Assembly (NCBI GenBank): GCA_016873275.1
Contig: VGXO01000005.1
Span: 1-64,000 of the forward strand
Length of the DNA: 64,000 nucleotides
Source: Phycisphaerae bacterium
GTDB lineage: Bacteria; Planctomycetota; Phycisphaerae; Phycisphaerales; SM1A02
Reading direction: 5' to 3'
Part shown: positions 8,223 to 17,012 of the stretch, piece after piece
Layout: every line of letters begins with the position of its first letter
How positions within the stretch are numbered: the first letter of the stretch is position 1
Notes under the pieces: model-generated
What the model saw: the letters and a program-made list of their open reading frames with translations, nothing else
Database searches by the model: none
Told to the model about the DNA's origin: nothing
Translations under genes and position numbers: made by a program

Positions 8223-9554
8223 TCAGGATCGCGCCGGCGCCGCCGCGGTCGCGAGCGGCATGCCGGCGGCGATCGACCGCTGCGCCGCGCGGAGCCGCGT
8301 GACCCACTCGCCGCGGGAGCGACCGCCGCGGTCGGCGAGGGCGAAGCCGACCTCCATCACCGCCGCGGCGTCGATCAGGGAGGGCGGCGAGGCGAGGGCG
8401 AATCCGCCGTGCTCGAGGCGGTGGAGGAACCCGCGGCGGGCGAGCTCCTCGAGCATGCGGGCCGTCGCGACCTCGGGAATCGCGAGCGCCGCGGACGCCG
8501 AGGTGGAGTCGACGGTCCCGCCCCCTCCAAAGCGATCCGAGGCGAACTCCATCAGCGCCACGACCTCGGCGGGATCGACGAACTCGGTGTGGCGATCGTC
8601 CTTCTCGAGGTCGTCGAGGCTCCGCTGCCGAAGCGTCTGCAGCAGCGAGGCGATCTGCAGCCCGAGCAGCACGAAGAGCCACATCAGGTAGGTCCAGAAC
8701 ATGAAGAGGGGAATGAGCCCGAGGGATCCGTAGAGCCCGCTCAGCCCGAACGCGTTGCGGAGGTAGAGCCCGAGGAAGCTCCGACCGAGCGTCAGGAGCA
8801 CGGTGGTGACGAGCGAGCCGATCAGCACCGGCTTCAGGTCGAGGCGGGTGTTGGGCACCCAGAGGTAGGCGCCGCACCAGAACGCCCACATGAGCCCGAA
8901 GTCGAGCAGACCGGTCGCGAGGTTCGCGAGCCCCCCGATCCCGAGGGTGTCCCGGAGGAGGAGCATCAGCCAGTGGTTCGCGATGGGCAGCACCGCGAGG
9001 GCGAGCGGACCGAAGGTCAGGGCGAACCAGTAGACCGGGATCCGCGCCCACCAGCGGCGCGACGCGGGAGCGCGGCAGATGTCGTTGAAGCAGCCCTCGA
9101 TCGTCACCAGCACCCACACCGCCGAGAACGCCACCACCGCGAAGCCGATCCAGCCAAGCGTCGCGAGGTTGATCGACGCAGCGAATCCGACGAGCTCGGA
9201 CGCCCACGTGCCTAGGTCCACCGCCCTCGGCGGCTCGCCGTTGGTCGCGGGAATCGTCATCTGCACCCCGGTCATGCCCAGGCTCGTGACGGCGCGATCG
9301 ACGAGCGAGGGGAGCTCGGGTCCGAGCACCGACTTCGCCACGACCGTCGCCACCACCAGCACCGGCAGCAGACCGAAGAGCATGCGGAACGCGAGCGCCG
9401 CCGCCATCTGCGGCGCGCGGTCGGCGGCGAGATGCCGCAGGCTGTAGCGACCGATGCGCACGGCGGTGCGGACCGAGCGCTGCCAGCGCGAGAGCTGCCC
9501 GACCGGGTCGTTGAGGGCGGTCGAGGTCCAATCGAGGGCGTCGCGAAGGCTCAT
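8223..9554 (-). CDS. YihY/BrkB-family inner membrane protein
   Basis: 443 residues. The N-terminal ~300 residues carry about six hydrophobic segments with YihY-family features (QMAAALAFRMLFGLLPVLVV at the first helix; FMFWTYLMWLFVLLGLQIAS at the last). This family was once annotated as ribonuclease BN, but is now regarded as a membrane protein of uncertain function. The C-terminal ~140 residues are soluble and contain a winged-helix-like stretch (VATARMLEELARRGFLHRL) as in longer family members. ATG at 9554 has GGAGG upstream. Divergent from the pseudouridine synthase gene. Confidence 0.85.
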   Translation of the reverse strand: MSLRDALDWTSTALNDPVGQLSRWQRSVRTAVRIGRYSLRHLAADRAPQMAAALAFRMLFGLLPVLVVATVVAKSVLGPELPSLVDRAVTSLGMTGVQMTIPATNGEPPRAVDLGTWASELVGFAASINLATLGWIGFAVVAFSAVWVLVTIEGCFNDICRAPASRRWWARIPVYWFALTFGPLALAVLPIANHWLMLLLRDTLGIGGLANLATGLLDFGLMWAFWCGAYLWVPNTRLDLKPVLIGSLVTTVLLTLGRSFLGLYLRNAFGLSGLYGSLGLIPLFMFWTYLMWLFVLLGLQIASLLQTLRQRSLDDLEKDDRHTEFVDPAEVVALMEFASDRFGGGGTVDSTSASAALAIPEVATARMLEELARRGFLHRLEHGGFALASPPSLIDAAAVMEVGFALADRGGRSRGEWVTRLRAAQRSIAAGMPLATAAAPARS

Positions 9555-9625
9555 GGGTCGTCCTCCAGGGGGCGGCACGGGAACTGATCGACGTTCCGCC
9601 GAGGCGGGAACCTTAGAATCGCCGG

Positions 9626-10660
9626 ATGCCCTCACGCCAACCGAGCCGACGCCCCGGTCCGCGACCGCCGCGACCCTCCCGGATCCCGCGGCGGCCGCCG
9701 CCCCGCGAGGGGCTCGTCCGGCTGCAGAAGGTCCTCGCCGAGGCGGGGGTCGCCTCCCGGCGGGCGTGCGAGGAGCTGATCCTCGCGGGCGAGGTCGAGG
9801 TCGACGGCGAGGTCGTCCGCGAGCTGCCCTGCTTCGTGGACCCCCGCACCGCCCGGATCGAGGTCTCCGGTCAGCGGCTCGCGGCGCCCGCGGCGCCCCG
9901 CACCGTCATGATCTTCAAGCCGCGCGGCGTGGTGAGCACGAACCGCGACCCGCACGGACGCCGCCGGGCGATCGACCTCGTGCCGCATGCTCCGGGCGAG
10001 CGGCTCTATCCGGTCGGTCGCCTCGACGTCGACTCCTCGGGTCTGCTCCTCCTCACCAACGACGGCGCGCTCGCCAACCGCCTCGCCCATCCGCGCTACG
10101 GCGTGCACAAGGGCTACGAGGTGCTCGTCTCCGGGCGGATCGACGACGCGGTGCTCGAGCGGCTGCAGAAGGGCGTGTTCCTCGCGGACCGCCGCAAGGG
10201 TCGTGCGGCGAGGGCGTCGGCGAGCGAGATCCGCGTGCTGCGGCGGGAGGGGGCGCGGACGATCCTCTACCTCGAGCTCTCCGAGGGTCGCAACCGCCAG
10301 GTCCGCCGCATGCTCGAGCGATTCGGGCACGACGTGAAGCGGCTCCGCCGCGTCGCGATGGGACCGCTGCAGCTCGGGGACCTTCGTCCCGGCGAGTGGC
10401 GGGCGCTGACCGACCGCGAGCACGCCGCCCTCGAGTCGGCGGCGTTCGGCGGCGCGGTGGCGACGCCCGCGGCGGCGCCCCGCGCGGCGAGCTTCGCCCG
10501 CGACCGCCGATCGGCCGCCTCGCGGCGAGGTCCCTTGCCCGAGGGCGGGTCGCCGGCGAACAATGTCGTTCACCCGCGCGGCGCGGCGGCGCGAAAGCGA
10601 CGCCGCGACGACCGCGACGTCCGAAGCCCGCGTGGCCGCCGTGACCCCCGAGGACGCTGA
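9626..10660 (+). CDS. RluB/RsuA-family rRNA pseudouridine synthase
   Basis: 344 residues. An Arg/Pro-rich N-terminal tail (1-28) precedes an S4 RNA-binding domain (LQKVLAEAGVASRRACEELI) and the catalytic domain with the catalytic-Asp motif VGRLDVDSSGLLLLTNDG. The motif EGRNRQVRRML is diagnostic of the RsuA/RluB/RluE/RluF branch. The probable target is 23S rRNA U2605 (RluB) but the sequence alone cannot separate RluB from RsuA. The C-terminal ~75 residues are basic and disordered and may add RNA affinity. It leads a three-gene plus-strand run; the next gene begins 4 bases after its stop. Confidence 0.88.
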   Translation: MPSRQPSRRPGPRPPRPSRIPRRPPPREGLVRLQKVLAEAGVASRRACEELILAGEVEVDGEVVRELPCFVDPRTARIEVSGQRLAAPAAPRTVMIFKPRGVVSTNRDPHGRRRAIDLVPHAPGERLYPVGRLDVDSSGLLLLTNDGALANRLAHPRYGVHKGYEVLVSGRIDDAVLERLQKGVFLADRRKGRAARASASEIRVLRREGARTILYLELSEGRNRQVRRMLERFGHDVKRLRRVAMGPLQLGDLRPGEWRALTDREHAALESAAFGGAVATPAAAPRAASFARDRRSAASRRGPLPEGGSPANNVVHPRGAAARKRRRDDRDVRSPRGRRDPRGR

Positions 10661-10664
10661 CCCC

Positions 10665-10904
10665 ATGCCCCAGTACGAGTACGTGTGCGAGCAGGACGGA
10701 GAGGTCATCACGCTGCTTCGACCGATGTCCGCGGCGGATGCGCCGGTCGAGGATCCCAAGGGGCTCGGTCGCGTCTTCCGCCGGCGGCACAGCGTCTTCG
10801 GCGTCGGCGGGGCGAGTCCCGCGGCGTCGGGTGGCGGCATGAGCCTCGGCGGATGCTGCCCCTGCGGCAAGAACGCCGGCTCCTGCGGCGCGAGCGGGAA
10901 CTGA
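10665..10904 (+). CDS. FmdB-like short zinc-ribbon protein, altered cysteines
   Basis: 79 residues starting MPQYEYVCEQDGE, the typical opening of FmdB-type putative regulatory proteins (MPxYEYxCxxCG). The second Cys of the first knuckle is Asp here, and the only other cysteines sit in a C-terminal GGCCPCGK...SCG segment. Metal binding, if any, must differ from the canonical four-Cys ribbon. The ATG at 10665 was preferred to the longer frame from 10563, which overlaps the pseudouridine synthase. Function unknown. Confidence 0.6.
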   Translation: MPQYEYVCEQDGEVITLLRPMSAADAPVEDPKGLGRVFRRRHSVFGVGGASPAASGGGMSLGGCCPCGKNAGSCGASGN

Positions 10905-10910
10905 TCCGAG

Positions 10911-11657
10911 GTGCGCCTCGTCGGCGTCGACTTCTCGGGCGCCGAGGGCGGCGGTCGGGCGAAGATCCGCCTCGTCGAGCGGTCGCTCGATGATCCGGAG
11001 GCGCCGATCCGAAGCGGGGGACGCGCCGACCGCGAGCGCCTGCGGCGCCTGATCCTCGACTCGCTCGAGGGCGAGCCCTCGCTCTGGCGGATCGACGCGC
11101 CGTTCTCGCTGCCGATCGAGACGCTCGCCGAGCACTCGATCGATCGGGACTGGCTGACGATGGCCCGCTGGATGCGGGAGTTCGGCAGTCCCCGCGGCTG
11201 GCGCACGGCGCTCCGCGAGGCGAGCCGCCGCGAGCCGCGCCGCGCCTGCGACCGCGCCTTCGGCACGCCGATGGCACCGATGAACCTCCGCGTCTTCAAG
11301 CAGACCTGGACGCTCGTCGCCGACCTGCTGCTTCCACTCGCCGAGGCGGGCGCCTCGATCGAGCCGGTGCACCGCACGCGATCGCCGGCGACGATCGTCG
11401 AGGGCTGCCCTGCGTCGGTGCTCCGGGCGAAGGAGTGGCCGGTCCGCGGCTACAAGGGAGGCGGCGATCCGCCCCGCGAGCGTCGCCGCGAGATCCTCAC
11501 GGCGGTCCGCCGCGAGGGCGTTCGGGTGCCGACGGCGCTCGCCCGCGAGGCGATCGAGGACGAGGAGGGCGATCTGCTCGACGCGATCCTCCTCGCGACG
11601 GATCCCTTTCAGGGACCGCCGCCGGTCGAGGCGTCGGTGGAGGCGTGGATCTTCTGA
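10911..11657 (+). CDS. DUF429-like protein (predicted RNase H fold)
   Basis: 248 residues from GTG at 10911, six bases after the preceding stop. It opens RLVGVDFSGAEGGG, the metal-binding type start of DUF429-like proteins, and continues with RIDAPFSLP and a C-terminal DEEGDLLDAILLA helix with acidic residues. Related proteins are predicted nucleases of the RNase H-like fold but are uncharacterised. Assignment rests on the opening motif and general layout only. Confidence 0.5.
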   Translation: MRLVGVDFSGAEGGGRAKIRLVERSLDDPEAPIRSGGRADRERLRRLILDSLEGEPSLWRIDAPFSLPIETLAEHSIDRDWLTMARWMREFGSPRGWRTALREASRREPRRACDRAFGTPMAPMNLRVFKQTWTLVADLLLPLAEAGASIEPVHRTRSPATIVEGCPASVLRAKEWPVRGYKGGGDPPRERRREILTAVRREGVRVPTALAREAIEDEEGDLLDAILLATDPFQGPPPVEASVEAWIF

Positions 11658-11726
11658 GCGACGGATGAGCGACGGAAGGTCGATGGTCCGCGAGACCGCA
11701 CGCGCGACGTGCGACCCGCTCGCGCC

Positions 11727-12428
11727 TCACACGCCGCGCGTCCCGGGATCCCAGATGAGCTTGTGGAGCTGGGTCTGCATCCTGACGGGCAGCCCCGACT
11801 CGAGGATCCACTCGGCGAGGAGCCTCGGGTGGAGTCCCGGGCATCCGAGGATCTCGAGCCCCGGTCGCTGCTCGAACACCGCGGACATCAGCACGGCGGT
11901 GACGCGGCTCGCGAGGTCGTGACGCCGCACCTGATCGCACGCCCAGTCGAAGTCGGCGCGGTCGCAGATCACGAACTTGACCTCGTCCTGCGGGCGGAGC
12001 CTCGCGAGGTTCGACTGGAGGTTTCGGTGCTGCTCGCCGCTGCCGGGGGTCTTGAGGTCGAGGATCACGATGCTGCGCGGATCGCAGGGCGCGATGTCGC
12101 AGGCGCCGGAGGTCTCGATGAGCACGGTGCGCCCGCGGTCGCAGAGCGCGGTGATGAGGGCGTGCACCCGTGGCTGCAGCAGGGGCTCGCCGCCGGTGAT
12201 CTCGACGAGCGGCGCGTCGAACGCGAGGACCTCCTCGAGGACCTCCTCGTGCGTCCGCCACGCGCCCTCCCGGAAGGCGTACTCGGTGTCGCAGTAGCGG
12301 CAGCGGAGGTGGCAGCCCGCGAGCCGCACGAAGACGCAGGGGCGACCGGCGTGGGTCGACTCCCCTTGGATCGAGTGGAAGACCTCGTTGATGCGGAGGC
12401 GACCCGCGCGGTCGGTCGGCGGGACCAT
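11727..12428 (-). CDS. queE: 7-carboxy-7-deazaguanine synthase (radical SAM)
   Basis: 233 residues. The opening LRINEVFHSIQGEST is characteristic of QueE, followed by the radical-SAM cluster CHLRCRYC (C39, C43, C46) and the SAM-binding ITGGEPLLQ. The enzyme converts 6-carboxytetrahydropterin to CDG in queuosine/7-deazaguanine biosynthesis in the cytoplasm. ATG at 12428 fits the family N-terminus; a GTG at 12488 is an alternative adding 20 residues. No other que gene is adjacent. Confidence 0.9.
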   Translation of the reverse strand: MVPPTDRAGRLRINEVFHSIQGESTHAGRPCVFVRLAGCHLRCRYCDTEYAFREGAWRTHEEVLEEVLAFDAPLVEITGGEPLLQPRVHALITALCDRGRTVLIETSGACDIAPCDPRSIVILDLKTPGSGEQHRNLQSNLARLRPQDEVKFVICDRADFDWACDQVRRHDLASRVTAVLMSAVFEQRPGLEILGCPGLHPRLLAEWILESGLPVRMQTQLHKLIWDPGTRGV

Positions 12429-12551
12429 CGCATCGGCGCGCGGAGCCGGCGATCGCGGCGGACTCGAGGCACGGGACTCAGGGCTCACGGACCGAGTGTA
12501 GAGGCGCTCGACTTTCGTTCCGGCGCGGGTATAACTTCTCCCTCGCCCGAC

Positions 12552-12637
12552 GCCCAGGTGGCGAAATTGGCAGACGCGCCAGCTTGAGGTGCTGGTGGGA
12601 GTAAAATCCCTTGGAGGTTCGAGTCCTCTCCTGGGCA
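12552..12637 (+). tRNA. tRNA-Leu(GAG)
   Basis: An 86-nt class II tRNA. Acceptor stem GCCCAGG pairs with CCTGGGC, with discriminator A at 12637. The anticodon stem-loop CCAGC-TTGAGGT-GCTGG gives anticodon GAG. A long variable arm (TGGGAGTAAAATCCC) and T arm GGAGG-TTCGAGT-CCTCT are present. CCA is not encoded. Confidence 0.95.
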
Positions 12638-12655
12638 TGACAGCGTGCCAACGAA

Positions 12656-12683
12656 CACCGCCGCGGATCGCTCCGCGGCGGTG
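12656..12683 (+). terminator. hairpin after tRNA-Leu
   Basis: A 12-bp perfect stem, CACCGCCGCGGA with TCCGCGGCGGTG around a TCGC loop, 18 bases downstream of the tRNA. There is no T run, so it is either a GC-rich terminator or a processing/protective hairpin. Confidence 0.5.
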
Positions 12684-12717
12684 ATGCGTTCCGGGGGGTG
12701 ACGTCGACGGAGTTGGT

Positions 12718-12750
12718 GGCGTGGACGACCGGCGATCGGTCGTCCACGCC
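12718..12750 (-). terminator. terminator hairpin of the metallopeptidase gene
   Basis: A 13-bp perfect stem, GGCGTGGACGACC with GGTCGTCCACGCC around a 7-base loop, six bases beyond the stop codon of the minus-strand metallopeptidase. No T run follows. Confidence 0.55.
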
Positions 12751-12756
12751 CGGGCG

Positions 12757-15552
12757 TCAGATGGTCCAGTCGCCGAGCAGGATCGAGAGATCGGCGCCGT
12801 CCACGGTGCCGTCGCCGTTGAGGTCGGCGGGTCCGCCGCTCGTGCCCCAGGCTCCGAGCAGGATTGCGAGGTCGGTGCCGTTCACCACGCCGTCGCCGTT
12901 GATGTCGCCGGGCGTCGCGGTGCCGCAGACGAGCGAGGTGACCTCGAACGCGTCGATGCCAGCCTCGACGACGGAGCCTGGATTGACGTCGTCGGCGATG
13001 AACCGGACCCGCATCGTCGTGGTCGGCTCAAGCACGTCGCCGATCACGAAGCAGACCCGGTACCAGCCGCCGTCCGCCTGGGGACCTCCGGGACCGACGA
13101 CCTCGAGGGGCACCCACGAGGTCCCGCCGTTGTTCGAGATGTCCACGCGGAAGACGTCCTGGTTGGGGCTGTTGCCCTGGGTGTTCGAGTACCAGCGGGC
13201 GTAGCAGACCGAGACGTTCTCGCCGGTGCCGTCGAAGATCGGGGTGGTCAGCGTCGTCGGACCGCCATCGACGTCGGAGTTGCCGGTCCGGTTCGCGGTG
13301 AGCCAGCACTGGGTGCCGGGCGCCGGATCGAAGTCGGTCGGCGGATCGCCGCGGGTGCCGCCGCCGATCGGCGTGCCTCGCTCCCACGCGCCATCGGTGA
13401 GCGTCGCGCCGTTGGTGACGGTGAAGCCGGGGTTCACCTCCATGTCCCAGACAAGGAGGGTCTCGAACGACTCGCCCGCGGTCGCGATGAGCGGCGTGGT
13501 CGAGCCGCCCGAGGGACTGGTGACGGTCTGACCGGAGGTCGTGGTCGCCGCGAAGTAGAACTGGATCTGCGTGCCGCACTCGAGCGCGGGCATGGTGCAG
13601 GCGTAGGTGTCGCCGCCGACCGGGGGCAGCGTCACGAAGCTGAAGGTCGAGCCGCCCACCTCTCGCCACGCCAACTGCACCGTGCCCGAGGGCTGCCCGC
13701 CAAGCGGGAGCACGCGGACCGGGAAGGTCGTGGTGCCCGCGGGATCGAAGAGCGACGGGACCTGCTGCGGGAACTCGTAGCGGAGCAGCGCCAGCGGCGG
13801 GGCGTCCATGTTGTGGAGCGAGAAGCCGGCGTCGATGTACTCGTAGTGCGGGCTGCCGTCGTCGATCGAGCCGTTGTCGTCGTCGAGGGTGATGAAGTCG
13901 ATGGTGATCTGCGGGGTGATCTCGGTGCCCGTGTGCAGGAGGATGCTGTTGATCACCAGGCTCGCCACGACCTCGCGGTAGTCCGCCACGCCGCCGAGGA
14001 CCATCGCCTGGCGGGTGTCCCACACGGAGCCGGAGAGCAGCCGACCGCAGCTGTGGATCGCGCCGGTGCAGGGGTACTGCACGTCGTTCACGGCGCTTCG
14101 GAGCGGCGTGGTGCAGTTCGACTGGAAGCCGAGACCGAGGTTCGGGTCGTCGGTGATCACCACCGCGACGGTGTCGGACATGCCCTCGCCGTACTGTCCC
14201 TGCCCGCTGCCGCCGACGTTGATGAGGTGGTGCCCGTACTCGTGGTAGACCACCGTGGAGTTCGCGGTGTTGGTGCAGCCGCCGCCCGAGTCGTAGAAGT
14301 TGATCGAGGTCTGGTTGTAGAAGGCGTTGCAGTTCTCGGCGAGGTTCACGTTCACCGGGAACGCCGTCTGCCCGGCGATCACCGGATACGCCGGGTTCTG
14401 GAGGAGGGCGAAGTCGCGCACCACGTTGGCGTGGATGTACGCGTTGACCTCGGCGCGGGTGAACTCGGTGGCGTTCGCCGCGTTGTGCAGGATCGTCGCC
14501 GGCTGCCCGACGGTGCCGGTGATCTGCACCTGCGAGTTGACCCCGTTCTGGCTGTTGACGACGAAGTACTGCCCGCGGACCTGCGAGAGCAGGTTCACCG
14601 AGTTGCCGGTGGGCGGAACGACCGAGAAGGCGCCGTTCACGTTGGCGAAGATGGTCTGGCTTCCGGCGAGCAGCCGGGCATAGGGCATGCCGCGGACGCT
14701 CTCGGGGGCGCAGGTGTCGGCGCCGATGCCTTCGGTCGCGAGCGCCTGCACGACGCCCTCGACGGACTGGTGGAGGACGAGGTTCTCCTGGTGGAGGATC
14801 CGCCCGGTCGAGGGGTCGGTGACGTAGAGGAACTTCTTGTAGTTCGCGGGGTCGAAGAGCGTTCCGCCCTCGACCTCGAAGCGGGTCGCGAGGCGAGGCG
14901 TCGGCAGTTCGTCGCCGACGCCGGCGAAGACGACCGTCTCGATCGCGCGGATCGAGGGCTTCGATCGGAACTGGTCGAGGGCGCGGCCCGCGAACGTCTC
15001 CTCCTCGAGGTCGCGCGGCGCGGCGGCGCCGACCACGATCCCGTCAGGATTGCCGCCGAGCGGGCGAAGGTCTGCCGCGGCGAGGACGAGGGGGAAGCCG
15101 GGCTCGTTGCGGACGAGGAGCTTCAGCACGCCGCCGTGGACCGGCACGCCCTGCACCTTTTGGGCGTAGTACACGCCGTAGAAGCGGTAGTCGCCGAGCT
15201 TCGGATCCCAGAGGATCGGCTGCAGGTGATGCTTGTCGGGGAAGGGACCCTCGAGGACGAGCTGGTCGGGGGTCACGCCGAAGATGCCCGCGTGCTCGAG
15301 GCGGAATCGCTCGGCGCTCTCGATCGGCGAGGCGCCGGTCGAGAAGACGTTGCCGTAGACGCGCCCGATCCGATCGCCCGCGAGGGGATAGAAGCGGACC
15401 GCCGGGTGCTCGCGGAGGAAGGTCTCTCGCGCCGGAGTCACCGAGAAGCCGGGCTCGACCTCGCCCGGGTTCACCTGGGCGATCGAGGCGGACGAGATGA
15501 TCGAGAGGGTCAGTCCGAGAACGGCGACGGCGGGGCGTGGGCAGCGGGGCAT
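12757..15552 (-). CDS. secreted fungalysin-like (M36-type) metallopeptidase with dockerin-like tail
   Basis: 931 residues. A signal peptide (~1-25, ending SIAQ) is followed by a propeptide-like region (~30-260) as in thermolysin/fungalysin-type enzymes. The zinc motif HEYGHH is at about 437-442, with GEGMSD about 20 residues later supplying the third ligand Glu. Residues ~560-860 form beta-rich accessory domains. The last ~50 residues hold two calcium-loop repeats ([34 protein letters not shown]). Predicted calcium-dependent extracellular protease. The repeated tail is shared with four other secreted proteins in this window. Confidence 0.85.
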   Translation of the reverse strand: MPRCPRPAVAVLGLTLSIISSASIAQVNPGEVEPGFSVTPARETFLREHPAVRFYPLAGDRIGRVYGNVFSTGASPIESAERFRLEHAGIFGVTPDQLVLEGPFPDKHHLQPILWDPKLGDYRFYGVYYAQKVQGVPVHGGVLKLLVRNEPGFPLVLAAADLRPLGGNPDGIVVGAAAPRDLEEETFAGRALDQFRSKPSIRAIETVVFAGVGDELPTPRLATRFEVEGGTLFDPANYKKFLYVTDPSTGRILHQENLVLHQSVEGVVQALATEGIGADTCAPESVRGMPYARLLAGSQTIFANVNGAFSVVPPTGNSVNLLSQVRGQYFVVNSQNGVNSQVQITGTVGQPATILHNAANATEFTRAEVNAYIHANVVRDFALLQNPAYPVIAGQTAFPVNVNLAENCNAFYNQTSINFYDSGGGCTNTANSTVVYHEYGHHLINVGGSGQGQYGEGMSDTVAVVITDDPNLGLGFQSNCTTPLRSAVNDVQYPCTGAIHSCGRLLSGSVWDTRQAMVLGGVADYREVVASLVINSILLHTGTEITPQITIDFITLDDDNGSIDDGSPHYEYIDAGFSLHNMDAPPLALLRYEFPQQVPSLFDPAGTTTFPVRVLPLGGQPSGTVQLAWREVGGSTFSFVTLPPVGGDTYACTMPALECGTQIQFYFAATTTSGQTVTSPSGGSTTPLIATAGESFETLLVWDMEVNPGFTVTNGATLTDGAWERGTPIGGGTRGDPPTDFDPAPGTQCWLTANRTGNSDVDGGPTTLTTPIFDGTGENVSVCYARWYSNTQGNSPNQDVFRVDISNNGGTSWVPLEVVGPGGPQADGGWYRVCFVIGDVLEPTTTMRVRFIADDVNPGSVVEAGIDAFEVTSLVCGTATPGDINGDGVVNGTDLAILLGAWGTSGGPADLNGDGTVDGADLSILLGDWTI

Positions 15553-15808
15553 GGGGGCTCCAGGGACCAGGCTCGGGATCGATCAGGAACGAGCGGAACT
15601 CGAGACGCCCTCGAACTCCGGGGGTTCGGCGGGATTTCGCGAGAAGCAGCGGGATGCTTCGAACGGAACAATCTTCCGAAAACCGGCGGCGTGCAAGCGG
15701 ACCATAGGCGTTTCTTCGTGATCGGTCGGGCGGGGGTTTCCCCGAAGACCCCCAAGTCTCGATGAGCGATCCCGGGGAACCCGTCTCCGGTCATTACCAT
15801 CCGCCCGG

Positions 15809-16297
15809 ATGGCCGCCTCCAAGGGATCGGGTTCCGAGCCTCGCGAGCCCGTGATCGAGAATCGCCGGGCGCGCCACGACTACTCCATCGAGGACACCCT
15901 CGAGTGCGGGATCGAGTTGCTTGGGACCGAGGTGAAGTCGATCCGCGCGGGACAAGTCAGCCTCGGCGAGGGCTGGGTCCTCGCGGAGGACTCGCCGCCG
16001 CGGCTCACCCTCCTGAACGTCCGAGTCGCCGAGTACCCGCCCGCCGGTGCCGCTCGGCAGCATGACCCCGACCGCCCGCGGCGGCTGCTCGCCCATCGGC
16101 GGGAGATCCGTCGCCTCGCGGTCGAGGTGCGCTCGCGGGGAGGGTCGCTCGTCCCCCTCAAGATGTACTTCCTGAGGGGCAAGGTGAAGCTCCTCATCGG
16201 GCTGGGGTTCGGCCGCCGCAAGGAGGACAAGCGGCAGGCGATCGCGGAGCGCGAGGCGAAGCGGGACATGGACCGCGCCGCGGCGCGGCGGCGATGA
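15809..16297 (+). CDS. smpB: SsrA-binding protein
   Basis: 162 residues. Family features: VIENRRARHDYSIEDTLECG, GIELLGTEVKSIRAGQVSL, KMYFLRGKVKLLIGLGFGRRKEDKR and a basic C-terminal tail. SmpB delivers tmRNA to stalled ribosomes in trans-translation. The central loop (AEYPPAGAARQHDPDRPRR) matches the usual position of the HxPxRxRKLLLH segment. No ssrA gene is seen nearby. Confidence 0.95.
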   Translation: MAASKGSGSEPREPVIENRRARHDYSIEDTLECGIELLGTEVKSIRAGQVSLGEGWVLAEDSPPRLTLLNVRVAEYPPAGAARQHDPDRPRRLLAHRREIRRLAVEVRSRGGSLVPLKMYFLRGKVKLLIGLGFGRRKEDKRQAIAEREAKRDMDRAAARRR

Positions 16298-16349
16298 CGC
16301 GGAGGAGTCGGATGACGATCGTGCCGCTGCGGCACCCAGGAGCACCCCG

Positions 16350-17000
16350 ATGAACGACGGACCTGCCGGAACGCCCGATCGCGGCGGCGGCGTCGCCGAC
16401 CTCCTCCGCGGGAACCGCCGGTGGGCGGCGCAGACGGAGCGCGACCGTCCCGGGTTCTTCTCGGCGCTGGTGAAGCAGCAGCGCCCGCGGTACCTCTGGA
16501 TCGGATGCGCCGACAGCCGCGTGCCCGCGAACGAGATCGTCGGACTGCCGCCGGGCGAGGTGTTCGTCCACCGCAACGTGGCGAACCTCGTCGTGCACTC
16601 GGACCTGAACTGCCTCTCGGTGATGGAGTTTGGTCTGTCCGTGCTCGGCATCGAGGACGTGATCGTCTGTGGGCACTACGGCTGCGGCGGCGTGACGGCG
16701 GCGCTGCAGCCCTCGGAGGGACGCCTCTTCGACCACTGGATCCGCCACATCCGCGACATCGCGAAGTTCTACCGCGAGCGCCTCGAGGCGATCGAGGACC
16801 CCGCCGCTCGATCACGCCTCCTCTGCGAGCTGAACGTCGCGGTGCAGGTCGTGCACGTCGAGGAGTCGCCGGTGGTCCAGGCGCTCCGCAAGGCGGGGCG
16901 CACCGTGCGGGTGCACGGCTGGATCTACGACGTCGGCGATGGTCTGCTCCGCGACCTCACCTCGATGGTCGCGGAGGTGCGGGCGTTCGAGCCGGCGTGA
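16350..17000 (+). CDS. can: beta-class carbonic anhydrase
   Basis: 216 residues. Zinc ligands and catalytic dyad are in order: C53 with D55/R57 in GCADSRVPANEIV, then H109 and C112 in CGHYGCGG. The enzyme interconverts CO2 and bicarbonate in the cytoplasm. No signal peptide. It follows smpB by 52 bp on the same strand. Length is normal for the family. Confidence 0.93.
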   Translation: MNDGPAGTPDRGGGVADLLRGNRRWAAQTERDRPGFFSALVKQQRPRYLWIGCADSRVPANEIVGLPPGEVFVHRNVANLVVHSDLNCLSVMEFGLSVLGIEDVIVCGHYGCGGVTAALQPSEGRLFDHWIRHIRDIAKFYRERLEAIEDPAARSRLLCELNVAVQVVHVEESPVVQALRKAGRTVRVHGWIYDVGDGLLRDLTSMVAEVRAFEPA

Positions 17001-17012
17001 CCGCGTCGCGCA

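Noticed and set aside
12721-15765. Long plus-strand open frame opposite the metallopeptidase
   Set aside because: Composition is Arg/Gly/Asp-rich with no domain; it is the antisense shadow of a gene with a signal peptide, zinc motif and repeats. Similar long shadows across the window were dropped for the same reason.
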